From contig JAQISU010000036.1 of assembly GCA_029339505.1 (NCBI GenBank), positions 1,890,501 to 1,954,500 on the forward strand: DNA of 64,000 bases, given 5' to 3'. A program made the position numbers and the translations under genes. The DNA comes from Unio delphinus (Eukaryota > Mollusca > Bivalvia > Unionida > Unionidae). Positions 1 through 11,184 of the stretch are shown here, piece by piece. Positions within the stretch are counted from its first letter, which is position 1. The number at the start of each line of letters is the position of its first letter. The notes beneath the pieces were generated by a model, which saw only the letters and a program-made list of their open reading frames with translations, made no database searches and had not been told where the DNA came from.

Positions 1-345
1 ATATCCTATAAACGTCCTTAAAAAGTACTCTGTCTCATGAAATATCCTGGAAACTTCCTTGAAAAGTACTCTTTCTCATAAAATGTCCAGGAAACTTCCT
101 TGAAAAGTACTCTTTCTCATAAAATGTCCTGGAAACTTCCTTGAAAAGTACTCTTTCTCATAAAATGTCCTGGAAACTTCCTTGAAAAGTACTCTGTCTC
201 ATAAAATGTCCAGGAAACTTCCTTGAAAAGTACTCTTTCTCATAAAATGTCCTGGAAACTTCCTTGAAAAGTACTCTTTCTCATAAAATGTCCTGGAAAC
301 TTCCTTGAAAAGTACTTTTTCTCATAGAATGTCCTGGAATTTGAT
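1..345. repeat. Minisatellite, 41-bp unit, about 8 copies
   Basis: The unit carries GAAAAGTACTCTTTCTCATA followed by AAATGTCC(T/A)GGAAACTTCCTT. It probably continues left of the window. No coding frame. Confidence 0.95.
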
Positions 346-409
346 ATCCAAAGCTAAAGTAAACATTTTGTTGGATAAAAAAGTGTTTTTCTCCCCTTTA
401 CACTGAACA

Positions 410-2125
410 TTTTTGCAGTGTTCATTATGTCATTAGCTATGCTTTAGTCTGTTAACTAAGAGATTTTGCAGTGTTCATTATGTCATCAGATATGGTTTAG
501 TCTGGTAACTAAGAGATTTTGCAGTGTTCATTATGTCATTAGCTATGGTTTAGTCTGGTAACTAAGGGATTTTGCAGTGTTCATTATGTCATTAGCTATG
601 GTTTAGTCTGGTAATTAAGAGGTTTTGCAGTGTTGGTTATGTCATTAGCTATGGTTTAGTCTGGTAATTAAGAGGTTTTGCAGTGTTCATTATGTCATTA
701 GCTATGGTTTAGTCTGGTAACTAAGAGATTTTGCAGTGTTCATTATGTCATTAGCTATGCTTTAGTCTGGTAATTAAGAGATTTTGCAGTGTTGGTTATG
801 TCATTAGCTATGGTTTAGTCTGGTAATTAAGAGGTTTTGCAGTGTTGGTTATGTCATTAGCTATGGTTTAGTCTGGTAATTAAGAGATTTTGCAGTGTTC
901 ATTATGTCATTAGCTATGGTTTAGTCTGGTAATTAAGAGATTTTGCAGTGTTCATTATGTCATTAGCTATGCTTTAGTCTGGTAACTAAGAGATTTTGCA
1001 GTGTTGGTTATGTCATTAGTTATGCTTTAGTCTGGTAATTAAGAAGTTTTGCAGTGTTCATTATGTCATTAGCTATACTTTAGTCTGGTAATTAAGAGAT
1101 TTTGCAGTGTTGGTTATGTCATTAGCTATGGTTTAGTCTGGTAATTAAGAGGTTTTGCAGTGTTCATTATGTCATTAGCTATGGTTTAGTCTGGTAATTA
1201 AGAGATTTTGCAGTGTTGGTTATGTCATTAGCTATGGTTTAGTCTGGTAATTAAGAGATTTTGCAGTGTTCATTATGTCATTAGCTATGGTTTAGTCTGG
1301 TAACTAAGAGATTTTGCAGTGTTCATTATGTCATTAGCTATGCTTTAGTCTGGTAATTAAGAGATTTTGCAGTGTTCATTATGTCATTAGCTATGGTTTA
1401 GTCTGGTAATTAAGAGGTTTTGCAGTGTTCATTATGTCATTAGCTATGGTTTAGTCTGGTGATTAAGAGATTTTGCAGTGTTCATTATGTCATTAGCTAT
1501 GCTTTAGTCTGGTAACTAAGAGATTTTGCAGTGTTGGTTATGTCATTAGTTATGCTTTAGTCTGGTAATTAAGAGGTTTTGCAGTGTTCATTATGTCATT
1601 AGCTATGCTTTAGTCTGGTAATTAAGAGATTTTGCAGTGTTGGTTATGTCATTAGTTATGGTTGAGTTTGGTAATTAAGAGATTTTGCAGTGTTCATTAT
1701 GTCATTAGCTATGCTTTAGTCTGGTAATTAAGAGGTTTTTCAGTGTTCATTGTATCATTAGCTATGGTTTAGTCTGGTAATTAAGAGATTTTGCAGTGTT
1801 GGTTATGTCATTAGCTATGGTTTAGTCTGGTAACTAAGAGATTTTGCAGTGTTCATTATGTCATTAGCTATGCTTTAGTCTGGTAACTAAGAGATTTTGC
1901 AGTGTTCGTTATGTCATTAGCTATGCTTTAGTCTGGTAATTAAGAGATTTTGCAGTGTTCGTTATGTCATTAGCTATGGTTTAGTCTGGTAATTAAGAGA
2001 TTTTGCAGTGTTCGTTATGTCATTAGCTATGGTTTAGTCTGGTAATTAAGAGATTTTGCAGTGTTCGTTATGTCATTAGTTATGCTTTAGTCTGGTAATT
2101 AAGAGATTTTGCTTTATTGATTATG
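410..2125. repeat. Minisatellite, 53-bp unit, about 32 copies
   Basis: The unit contains TTTTGCAGTGTTCATTATGT and TCATTAGCTATGGTTTAGTC. Copies differ at a few recurring sites (TTCATT/TTGGTT, GGTTTA/GCTTTA, AATTAAG/ACTAAG), and these variants recur in blocks, which suggests expansion by unequal exchange of several units at a time. The last copies at 2110-2150 are degenerate. Confidence 0.95.
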
Positions 2126-2299
2126 TCATTAGTTATGGTTGAGTCTGGTAATTTAGACATTTTTACTCATGTGCCATCAACTGCATTATTGCGTCTTTAA
2201 TACTAGACTTTAAGAATGACTACTAATTTGTCTTTTTCTCCTTAAAAGTGTTCGAAAACGTCTGAGAAAAAAATTCATTTTTGGTGCAGTAGCCTGTAG

Positions 2300-2806
2300 G
2301 GAAAGTGTCTCCTTGCTCAAGTGTTTTAAGTCACTTGGTAATCACTTTCTTATGACAGTTGATCTTTAAGCCACTTAGTAATCACTTCCTTATGACAGTT
2401 TATCTTCAAGTCACTTAGTAATCACTTCCTTCTGACAGTTGATCTTTAAACCACTTAGTAATCACTTCCATATGACAGTTGATCTTTAAGCCACTTAGTA
2501 ATCACTTCCTTATGACAGTTGATCACTTCCTTATGGCAGTTGATCTTTAAGTCGTTTAGTAATCACTTCCTTATAACAGTTGATCTTTAAGTCCCTTGGT
2601 AAACACTTTATTGTGGCAGTTGATCTATAAGTCACTTGGTCAACGCTTCGATGTGGCAGTTGATCTTTAAGTGACTTGGTAAGTGCTTCATTGTGACATT
2701 CCACATACAAGTCACTTGTTAAGAGCTTTATTGTGGCACTTGATATTCAAGTCACTTGTTAAGGGTTTCATTGTGGCATGTGATATACAAGTCACTTGTT
2801 AACACT
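2300..2806. repeat. Minisatellite, about 40-bp unit, part 1 (diverged)
   Basis: Units carry GACAGTTGATCTTTAAGTCA and CTTAGTAATCACTTCCTTAT. They grade into the GTGGCACTTGATATACAAG type seen at 3310-4065, so this is the older flank of one large array that is interrupted twice by TTAA-flanked elements. Confidence 0.85.
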
Positions 2807-2810
2807 TTAA

Positions 2811-3301
2811 CCCTTGGTTTTAACATGAAATGCGAGTAGGAAACACATTTTGAAGGCTATTTCTGAATACATCCTAATACATCAACTTCCAAGCAATTTT
2901 TCATTAGCCTAATGCCTAGTTATATTAAAAACGTGAGCAGAAGGTGAAATGCTAATGTCCACCTTATCCTACTTTTTGCACAAGTTCACCTGTCTGTGTG
3001 TACTTCAGACCTTTCTGCCATAGATCTGAGGCCAAAAAGTCTAAAATCTGGTCACAAAATCCGATTGCAACGATTGGCAAATTGTTAGTGAGAAGAAGGA
3101 AAAATAATGGGTCAAAAAAATTAGGTTTTTCCTTCTGTATTTTGTAGTGCAACTAAAATGTCCAGATTATTTTGTATCACTGTATAGCTAAATCTGTCTA
3201 CCTTTCTATAATACCACCCACTTTAGTGTATCTTACATGACTTTGATGTTACAGAGCTTTGCAGTAGGCTACCTCCTGCACTGTAAAGCCAGTGCTAGGG
3301 G
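2811..3301. mobile_element. TTAA-flanked MITE (piggyBac-like termini), copy 1
   Basis: It is flanked by TTAA at 2807-2810 and 3302-3305, starts CCCTTGG and ends CTAGGGG, which are short imperfect inverted ends. The flanks on both sides are the same 40-bp array, so this is an insertion. Related sequence recurs at 9560-9860, 10055-10600 and, inverted, near 10925-11142. It has no transposase frame. TTAA duplication is the hallmark of the piggyBac superfamily, so mobilisation by a piggyBac-like transposase is inferred. Confidence 0.8.
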
Positions 3302-3305
3302 TTAA

Positions 3306-4069
3306 TGTATTAAGTGCTTCATTGTGGATCATGATATACAAGTCACTTAATAAGGGCTTCATTGTGGCACTTGATATGCAAGTCACTTAATAAGGGTTTC
3401 ATTGTTTCACTTGATATACAAGTCACTTAATAAGGGCTTCATTGTGGTACTTGATATACAAGTCACTTAATAAGGGTTTCATTGTGGCACTTGATATGCA
3501 AGTCACTTAATAAGGGTTTCATTGTGGCACTTGATATACAAGTCACTTAATAAGGGTTTCATTGTGGCACTTGATATACAAGTAACTTAATAAGGCTTTC
3601 ATTGTGGCACTTGATATACAAGTCACTTAATAAGGGCTTCATTGTGGTCTTGATATTCAAGTCACTTGAAAAGGGTTTCATTGTGGCACTTGATATACAA
3701 GTCACTTAATAAGGGCTTCATTGTGTCACTTGATATACAAGTCACTTAATAAGGGTTTCATTGTGGCACTGGATATACATGTCACTTGATAAGGGTTTCA
3801 TTGTGGCACTTGATATACAAGTCACTTAATAATGGTTTCATTGTGGCACATGATATACAAGTCACTTAATAAGGGTTTCATTGAGGCACTTGATATACAA
3901 GTCATTTAATAAGGGTTTCATTGTGGCACTTGATATACAAGTCACTTAATAAGGGCTTCATTGTGGCACTTGATATACAAGGCACTTAATAAGGGTTTCA
4001 TTGTGGCACTTAATATACAAGTCACTGGATAAGGGTTTCATTGTGGCACTTGATATACAAGTCACTTAA
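3306..4069. repeat. Minisatellite, 40-bp unit, part 2
   Basis: About 19 copies of CATTGTGGCACTTGATATAC followed by AAGTCACTTAATAAGGG(T/C)TT. Each unit contains TTAA (CACTTAATAAG), the target of piggyBac-type elements. Confidence 0.95.
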
Positions 4070-5290
4070 CTCATTCGGCCCCGATGCCGCCTGTACGCGT
4101 AATGCAGTTTCTGCATTCAACGGCTGATACCGCCTTTTCGTGAAATTTTTCGTCTGCATTCAATGGCCGGTACCGCTGCTCAGCGGTCCGAATGTATGGT
4201 CGAAAGAAAGTCTCTGATTGGTTACAAATGGGGCTTTTCCTAGCATCAGACCCACTTGTAGCCAATCTAAAATGAATTTACGTTCGTTTGGGCAAACTTT
4301 AAATGTTCGGAAACCAAGGATTACTATTTGGGATCCGTTTCAATACACGTTTTTTTTCTTCTTAAAAAATCGTAAAATGATGGTGGAAGCACGAGTGGTT
4401 TTTGATGGCGGTGAGGGCGAAAATGAGGAGTTTCTCGTGTTTGATCTCGAAAATATTGAGTAATTAGAGGAGAGATTTGTTCAACAGTTGGATAATTTGC
4501 GAAATTTCGAATGGGACATCGAAGATTCTTGAGATTAAATAGAAAAGCGGATGCTGATAGCGAAAATGAAAGAGTTTCTGCCGATCTAGCAGATTGGAGC
4601 GATCGTCTTCTGTCTATCCAAATCAATGATTTTAGTGGAATGAATCCTGGACCTACAACATACAATGACAAATAGACAAGGAAAAAAAGAGAAATCTATC
4701 TTTTTTCACTTATTATTATTTTCGGAGAAACTGTACACGGACATCGCAAACGAAACCAATCCATATGCCTAAAACTGCACATTGGTATCACCAAACAAAT
4801 GTAGTATCCAACCTGCAAAATGTGTTTATTGAACAAAGTTCTATCTTAACCAAAAACTGGATGTGAACATTGCCAAGTAATGTATGTACAAATTGTTTCA
4901 AACCATATCACATATTAAATTTTCCTGGTTTATTTTCGTGGACTTGAGTGCTGATGATGTTATATTCCTAACAATGTTGCACATAATTTTGTAAAATAAT
5001 GACTAATGTATATTTGTAAAATAATGTATAAATAAATTGTGAAAGACTTGGAAAAATGGAAAGAAATACATCACTGTGTAGACAAATTAATTTGGATTAA
5101 TTGGTGAAATTATCATGGATTAATATTGGATATAAGAAGAGAAATTAAAGTAAATGTGAAGGCATGTGCATGATTTCTACACAATTTTCCAAACAGGTAA
5201 AACACTCTGGGGCACAAGCAGCTAGTCACAGCTTAGAGTGGCTGGGGCACAGTAACAGTGTTACTGAAAGGTTTCTTGGGGCTGAAAGAG
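4070..5290 (+). mobile_element. Degenerate piggyBac-like transposon with transposase remnant
   Basis: It is flanked by TTAA at 4066-4069 and 5291-5294. The ends are inverted repeats: TTAACTCATTCGGCCCC at the left and the complement of GGGGCTGAAAGAGTTAA at the right. Inside, the + strand holds pieces of a piggyBac-type transposase N-terminus in broken frames: an acidic start near 4378-4463 (MMVEARVVFDGGEGENEEF), then ADLADWSDRLLS near 4580, then FFHLLLFSEKLYTDIANETN with PYA near 4698-4768. The last matches the F-x-LFF-x-E-x(n)-TNxYA signature seen in that family. Stops and frameshifts separate the pieces and the catalytic core is absent, so it is inactive. It sits inside the 40-bp array. Confidence 0.85.
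4378..4770 (+). pseudogene. Broken piggyBac-like transposase N-terminal fragment
   Basis: This is the coding remnant inside the TTAA-flanked element. The first piece runs from an ATG at 4378 to a TAA at 4460-4462. Further pieces in other frames carry DWSDRLLSIQINDFSGMNPG and, close to the end, YTDIANETNPYA. The DDE/DDD catalytic domain and the cysteine-rich C-terminus expected downstream are missing. Assignment rests on the TNxYA motif, the acidic N-terminus and the TTAA ends together. Confidence 0.7.
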
Positions 5291-5294
5291 TTAA

Positions 5295-5875
5295 TAAAAG
5301 CTTCATTGTGGCACTTGATATACAAGTCACCTAATAAGGGCTTCATTGTTGCACTTGATATACAAGTCACTTGATAAAGGCTTCATTGGGGCACTTTATA
5401 TACAGGTCAGTTGATAAAGACTTCATTGTGGCACTTGATATACCAGTCACTTAATAAAGGTTTCATTGTGGCACTTGATATACAAGTCACTTAAAAAGGG
5501 TTTCATTGTGGCACTTGATATACAAGTCACTTAATAAGGGTTTCATTGTGGCAATTGATATACAAATCACTTAATAAGGGCTTCATTGTGGCACTTGATA
5601 TAGAAGTCACTTAATAAAGGCTTCATTGTGACACTTGATATGCAATTCACCTATTAACGGTGTCATTGTGGCACTTGATATGCAAGTCACTTAATAAGGG
5701 TTTCATTGTGGCACTTGATATACAAGTCACTTAATAAGGGTTTCATTGTGGCACTTGATATACAAGTAACTTAATAAGGCTTTCATTGTGGCACTTGATA
5801 TACAAGTCACCTTGTAAAGGCTTCATTGTGCACTTGATCTTTAAGTCACTGGTGCTTCATTTCGCCAGTTAATCC
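5295..5875. repeat. Minisatellite, 40-bp unit, part 3
   Basis: About 14 more copies of the same unit as at 3306-4069, continuing after the piggyBac-like insertion and fading into diverged copies at 5820-5880. Confidence 0.95.
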
Positions 5876-5879
5876 ATAA

Positions 5880-6445
5880 GTCAAATGCCTAAATGATCAG
5901 ATTAGAGTTCAGTAATATTAATATATGCTACAGGTTTCATTAAACTCGTCAGTATGAATGTCAGTTTATTTTGCACTTTTAATTTTTTTAAGGGTGACAT
6001 GTACTATCTGTAAACTTAAGGTTGATTCACACAATCTCATGTCCTAGAGACAATACTAATGTTTCTAATATGCAGTACATGTATATACTTGTGATTTATG
6101 TGTAGCAGAAGGGAAACAGAGATATTTACACATTCAGTTTAGTAGATCATTTCAAATGCTTTGTCTAGTAACCTGATTTGGGATTTGAAGTCATGATAAA
6201 ATGAATTAACTAGTTACGCTAATTGAGAAAATAGTACAGATGTCCCAGAACAGTGCATTAAAAGTATTATTTAAAAAATAATTTACGGTGTCACAAAAGT
6301 GTCCAGGTATTTATCATAAATATAAAATATTTGTGTGCAATGATATGTATGCATAAACATGTAACCGAGGTAAATAGTGAAAAATGCCATTATTTCAGTG
6401 ATGAGGCACAGAGTGACCAATGTTCTAAGGGGCTCACCTTTACAG
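5880..6445. other. No gene or repeat recognised
   Basis: AT-rich sequence with no open frame of note, no SINE and no tandem structure that can be seen. Confidence 0.6.
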
Positions 6446-6454
6446 ATCATTGAC

Positions 6455-6612
6455 CCATATCAGCTCTGTTAGTAGGAGTTGGAGTCTCATTTTGACCAAG
6501 TCCCTATGTGAGGAAGCATTCCATTTGCATTCCCAGTTGTTCTTTCTAGTTTCTTCCTGCACCAGAAATATTAGCCACCATGTGCAAGCTTATCACGTGC
6601 TGAAAAATAGAC
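6455..6612 (+). mobile_element. Diverged SINE, family A (3' part)
   Basis: It resembles the better copy at 14349-14598: the order CAGCTCTG, GTGAGGAAGC, TTCTTCCTGCACCAGAAATA, TTAGCCACCATG and GCTGAAAAAT corresponds to GTGAGAAAGC, TTCTTCCTCCACCAATAATA, CTGGCCGCCATG and GCTGAAAAAT there. The tRNA-like head is not clear. Confidence 0.6.
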
Positions 6613-6739
6613 CCCTCATCACCAGATCAAAAATGTATCCAGTGATATTACACGCAGGTTTTCACATTTTACTAATGACATTGCATCTGTACTGCACTCA
6701 ACTATCACAGACTGTTATGTAATGTTTCTTTTGCCATGT

Positions 6740-7155
6740 CATTTAAATCTGAAAATCAAAATTAGGTAATTACACATTTTAAATTTTGATGTAAAAATCA
6801 CAATTTGGTAATTAAACATGTTAAATTTAATCATAAATGTAATGAGAACATCACACTTTGTAATTATATATGGTAAATGTAATGCAAAAACCATAATTTA
6901 GTAATTACACATGGTAAATTTAATCATAAATGTAATGGGAACATCACACTTTGTAATTACACATTTTAAATTTTGAAATCACAATTTGGTAATTAAACAT
7001 GTTAAATTTAATCATAAATGTAATGAGAACATCACACTTTGTAATTATATATGGTAAATGTAATGCAAAAACCATAATTCAATAATTACACATGGTAAAT
7101 TTAATCATAAATGTAATGGGAACATCACACTTTGTAATTATATATGGTAAATTAT
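6740..7155. repeat. AT-rich tandem repeat, about 60-bp sub-units in a longer period near 180 bp
   Basis: Blocks such as AATTTAATCATAAATGTAAT, CACACTTTGTAATTA and ATATGGTAAATGTAATGCAA recur in the same order. Two long blocks (about 6790-6970 and 6970-7150) are nearly identical. Confidence 0.8.
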
Positions 7156-7373
7156 AAACCTTTTCTTCCTGATTCCTTGAATATTATGCTAAAAGTGGTT
7201 TGATACCTGTTAAATAACACTTACTTATTATACATATACGGTACTGGCACTATACAATGGCAGACTGGTAGAGCCTGTTATTGATTTTGTATGCAGTTCC
7301 ATCCTGGAAAATAGTTCTGGTTAGAATATTCTGAACACTGTAAACATTACTGCTTGATGCTGAATATGGCTCA

Positions 7374-7407
7374 CTATCCAGTATATAATACCATATTGAT
7401 CTATCTA
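7374..7407. repeat. Left part of the 23-bp AT-rich array split by a transposon
   Basis: CCAGTATATAATACCATATT GAT is the same unit that resumes at 8718 on the other side of the Tigger/pogo-like element. Confidence 0.75.
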
Positions 7408-8717
7408 CAGTGGGACCCCGCTAAAACACGGTAGTTGGGAGCCATAGAATCCGACCGGGCTATGAACCGAACCGTCTTATAAGCAACCATGTACAATACC
7501 AACACATTTTTGGATTAATTGGGGGGGGGGGGGGGGGGGGTTTACATAAAGACGGGTGCGAAAATGCATGGCACAATTACCATTTTTGATCAATATATAT
7601 TAAATGAGAAAAACATTTGCTGTGGTAACAGAAATTGCAGATATAATATATTACTTTATTCAGAGAACCATGCATTGGTACATACACGTGTCTAATTTAT
7701 GTATACATGTATAATCTATTGCATGAAAAGAGTATCAACACCGTGTACTCACCAGTGAATCTTGTAACATACATTGAATCCATAATACAAATATTTCCAT
7801 CGAAAATATCCACACACGGATGTAAAATATTCAATAATTTTGTCACAGATCATTATGTGACTGAATTCAATGAAAAGAAAATAACAAAAATTACGTAACG
7901 GGTGTACGTAATGAATGATGAAATAGTACATGTCCATATATTAAATAATGGAAGCTAAAGTGTATTCTTACAATAACTACATGTACATCTCAGGATCTTT
8001 CTGTCTCTGAATTCAGTCATTGTAAATTTCAGCACATTTTCCCACCCAAGGTGCTAGTCAAAGTCCTTTGAACTTGCCGCCCAGTTATTGCGTCATGTTC
8101 TTTTGATGTACTCTAATAAACACAGCAGGCAGAACTGGCTGTATTTTAACCACTCAATTATGTCACTGTTTAGCTCGTCAGTTCACTTTGATGATAAACA
8201 ATGTACTTAAATTAATTGATTTATACATTCTGGTGAGAATCTTTTATCAACCGCCGCATTGGCTGTTGCTTAGTTGTGTATGAAATTAAGAGAACATATA
8301 TCGGAGATCATTTGAGCAACGATTGTATTCGGAATGCATTCAAGACAAACACAAAGTAGACACGATGGCTTCATTACTCAGGAATCAGTAATTATAATAT
8401 TGACACTTATGAGCTGTAATTTTTCAACAATAAACAAAGATCAAAGTTCTCAGTAGGCCCAGCAATTGGTTCGTATTTCCGACGTTTATTTTGGCACAAA
8501 ACTAGAAGAAATTTGATAATACATTTTCTACGCGTTCTTTTTCGCAGTGTTTAGACGAATATGAGAATGATAATTAAACTCTTAATTTTTTTTTTCATAT
8601 TTGAATTTTTTTTTTTTTGGTCTTTGAGAAAAATACCTGTAATAAATTACCCGAAATTTCGGGAGCCATGCCACGACCGGGTTATATCCGAATTCGGGTT
8701 ATAGCGGGGTCCCACTG
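7408..8717. mobile_element. Tigger/pogo-like non-autonomous DNA transposon, copy 1
   Basis: It is flanked by TA on both sides (7406-7407, 8718-8719). The ends are inverted: CAGTGGGACCCCGCTA at the left and the complement of TAGCGGGGTCCCACTG at the right. The CAGTGG-ACCCCGCTATAA type end and TA target are typical of the Tigger/pogo group of Tc1/mariner. No transposase frame is present. It contains a run of 20 G at 7521-7540. Part of it (CCGCCGCATTGGCTGTTGCT near 8250) is the complement of sequence near 28760 in the second copy, so the two belong to one family in opposite orientation. Confidence 0.85.
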
Positions 8718-8995
8718 TAGTATATAATACCGTATTAATCCAGTATATAATAACATATTGATCAGTATATACTACCATATTGATCCAGTATATATATAAT
8801 ACCGTTTTTATCCAGAATATAATACTGTCTTGATATAGTTTATAATACCATACAATATTAATCCAATATATAATGCCATATTGATCCAGTACATAATACC
8901 ATATTGATCCAGTATATAATATTATATTTATATAATTTATAATACCATACTGGATTGATCCAGTATATAATACCATATTGATCCTGTTTAAACCT
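8718..8995. repeat. AT-rich minisatellite, about 23-bp unit
   Basis: About 10 imperfect copies of ATATAATACCATATTGATCC with AGT. It is interrupted on the left by the Tigger/pogo-like element. Confidence 0.85.
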
Positions 8996-9156
8996 ATACA
9001 TGATTGAAAATAAGCCACTTCCCCTCTTAACAAATTTTGCCATAAATATTGATATTTTCATTAATCTGTGGTAAGATTCAGTTTGAATCCCGTAGAAAAA
9101 AAGTTTAGAAAATATTTGACTTTTAGGTTCATAAAGACTATTGACATCTATATGAA

Positions 9157-9490
9157 CTGCTTTGGTGGCCTAGTGGTTAGAGTGTCCACCACGGAAGCAG
9201 GATGCTGCAGGTTTGGTTCCCTGGCCAAGTCATACCAAAAACTTACAAAAATGGTACTAACAATTGCCTCGCTTAGCGCTCAGCATTAGGAGGTTAGTAT
9301 TAGGACTGGTCAGCCTGGTGTCAGGATAATGTGACTGAGTGGAACATCATGCTACATGTATGCGGCATGATGCCCCAGTGCTAGACATCACTATAAACTG
9401 CCTCACTGCCGACATCGTAGCGATATGACTGAAAAATTGTTAAAGGTACGTTAAAAATCCAAATCAAACAAACAAACAAACAAAAAAAAT
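9157..9490 (+). mobile_element. tRNA-derived SINE, family B, copy 1
   Basis: The head looks like a tRNA gene, with an A-box-like TGGCCTAGTGGTTAGAG and a B-box-like GGTTTGGTTCC. The body (AAGTCATACCAAAAACTTAC, GTCAGGATAATGTGACTG, CATCACTATAAACTGCC, ATATGACTGAAAAATTGTTA) is shared with copies at 24672, 34891 and 45041. It ends in a CAAA-rich tail. Confidence 0.88.
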
Positions 9491-9559
9491 CATCTGTATG
9501 TGCTGTTATATAGATTTCAGATTCTTAAAGACCATTGTCCACTATGCGCTATTCTATAG

Positions 9560-9860
9560 ATCATCTAAAGAACTAAATCAAAATGTCTACCTTACCCTGA
9601 GGCCATAAAGTCTAAAATCGAGACACAAAATGAATTCTGACCATGGGCGAATTTTGGGTGAACAAAAGACAGGTCCAACAAATTAGGTTTTTCCCTCAGT
9701 ATTTTGTAGTGCAACTAAAATGTCCACATTATTTGGTATCTTTGTAGAACTAAATCTGCCTAACTTTCTATAACACCACCCACTTTAGTCATGCTTGACC
9801 TCGACACTACAGACCTTGGAAGTAGGCTACTACTCCTATTCTCTGTTCTAGGTGTTATTG
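9560..9860 (+). mobile_element. TTAA-MITE relative, 5'-truncated copy
   Basis: It matches 10310-10612 almost base for base (TGAGGCCATAAAGTCTAAAA, GACAGGTCCAACAAATTAGG, GTAGTGCAACTAAAATGTCC) and more distantly 2995-3300. Only the right-hand half of the element is present. Confidence 0.8.
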
Positions 9861-10054
9861 TGTTGCTAGACAGTCTGTATGTGCAATTCTGTTGATTGTG
9901 TTTTTCCCTAATGATCATGGTTGACTGTATGTTCTATTCCACAGAATTGTGTATGAAACAGTTTGGAAAAAAAGATGTACATGTGTGTGTGTGTGTGCAT
10001 GTGTTGTGTGCATATATAAACCAGTCAGTATCTTTACATGGTTTAATGCATTAA

Positions 10055-10600
10055 CCCCTACTGGTTATTGATGTTTTCGCATAAAATGCGAGGTAGGAAA
10101 CACATTTTGGGGACTATTTCTGAATACATCCTAAAACATCAACTTCCAAGCAATTTTCCATTAGCGAAATGAGTAGTTGTGCTAAAACATTTGTTTTCCA
10201 CTGGTTAGCTTCCTGGCGCATGAGCAGAAGGTGAAAAGTTGGAGGGTTTTTTTTTGTTGGTTTTTCTTTGCTTAACAGACCCATAATTTTGTATGGAGAA
10301 GATTCTTTATTCAAAATGTCCACCTTATCCTGAGGCCATAAAGTCTTAAATCGAGACACAAAATGAATTCTGACCATGGGCGAATTTTGGGTGAACAAAA
10401 GACAGGTCCAACAAATTAGGTTTTACCCTCAGTATTTTGTAGTGCAACTAAAATGTCCGCATTATTTGGTATCTTTGTAGAACTAAATCTGCCTACCTTT
10501 CTATAATACCACCCACTTTAGTCATGCTTGACCTCGACACTACAGACCTTGGAAGTAGGCTACTACTCCTATACTCTGTTCTAGGTGTTATTGTGTTGCT
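10055..10600 (+). mobile_element. TTAA-flanked MITE, copy in the inverted repeat
   Basis: It begins after TTAA at 10051-10054 with CCCCTACTGG and runs to about 10600, where the right end is degraded (CTAGGTGTTATTG in place of CTAGGGGTTAATG). It is the same family as 2811-3301 but carries an extra segment with a T-rich run near 10245. Confidence 0.75.
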
Positions 10601-10604
10601 AGAC

Positions 10605-10924
10605 AGTCTGATACAATAAGGCACATATAAACCTGTCTAATTCAATAAGGCACATATAAACCTGTCTAATTCAATAAGGCACATATAAACCTGTCTAATC
10701 CAATAAGGCACATATAAACCTGTCTAAACCAATAAGGCACATATAAATCTGTCTAATCCAATAAGGCACATATAAATCTGTCTAATCCAATAAGGCACAT
10801 ATAAACCTGTCTAATCCAATAAGGCACATATAAACCTGTCTAAACCAATATTAGGCACATATAAATCTGTCTAAACCAATATTAGGCACATATAAACTTG
10901 TCTAATCCAATAAGGCACATATAA
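10605..10924. repeat. Minisatellite, 29-bp unit, part 1
   Basis: About 11 copies of AATAAGGCACATATAAACCT followed by GTCTAATCC. It is interrupted by the inverted arm and resumes at 11190. Confidence 0.95.
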
Positions 10925-11184
10925 AAGCAAAGAAAAACCAACAAAAAAAACCCTCCAACTTTTTACCTTCTGCTCATGCACCAGGAAGCTAACCAGTGGA
11001 AAACAAATGTTTTAGCACAACTACTCATTTCGCTAATGGAAAATTGCTTGGAAGTTGATGTTTTAGGATGTATTCAGAAATAGTCCCCAAAATGTGTTTC
11101 CTACCTCGCATTTTATGCGAAAACATCAAAAACCAATAGGGGTTAATGCATTAAACCATGTAAAGATACTGACTGGTTTAATCC

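Larger units (their letters stand above)
10018..11179. repeat. Large inverted repeat, arms about 255 bp, spacer about 650 bp
   Basis: The left arm, about 10018-10273, is the near-perfect reverse complement of about 10925-11179. The arms include the left half of the TTAA-MITE and also about 33 bp of its original flank (CCAGTCAGTATCTTTACATG ... TTTAATGCA), which shows that the inverted copy was made after insertion. The spacer holds the right half of the element and 29-bp tandem units. Confidence 0.88.

Noticed and set aside
1..5875. CRISPR-like regular repeats
   Set aside because: Units are direct head-to-tail repeats without unique spacers, in an animal genome; they are minisatellites.
9157..9230. 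A true tRNA gene at the SINE heads
   Set aside because: The A- and B-box-like motifs are present but the cloverleaf is degenerate and is followed by the same SINE body in four copies.
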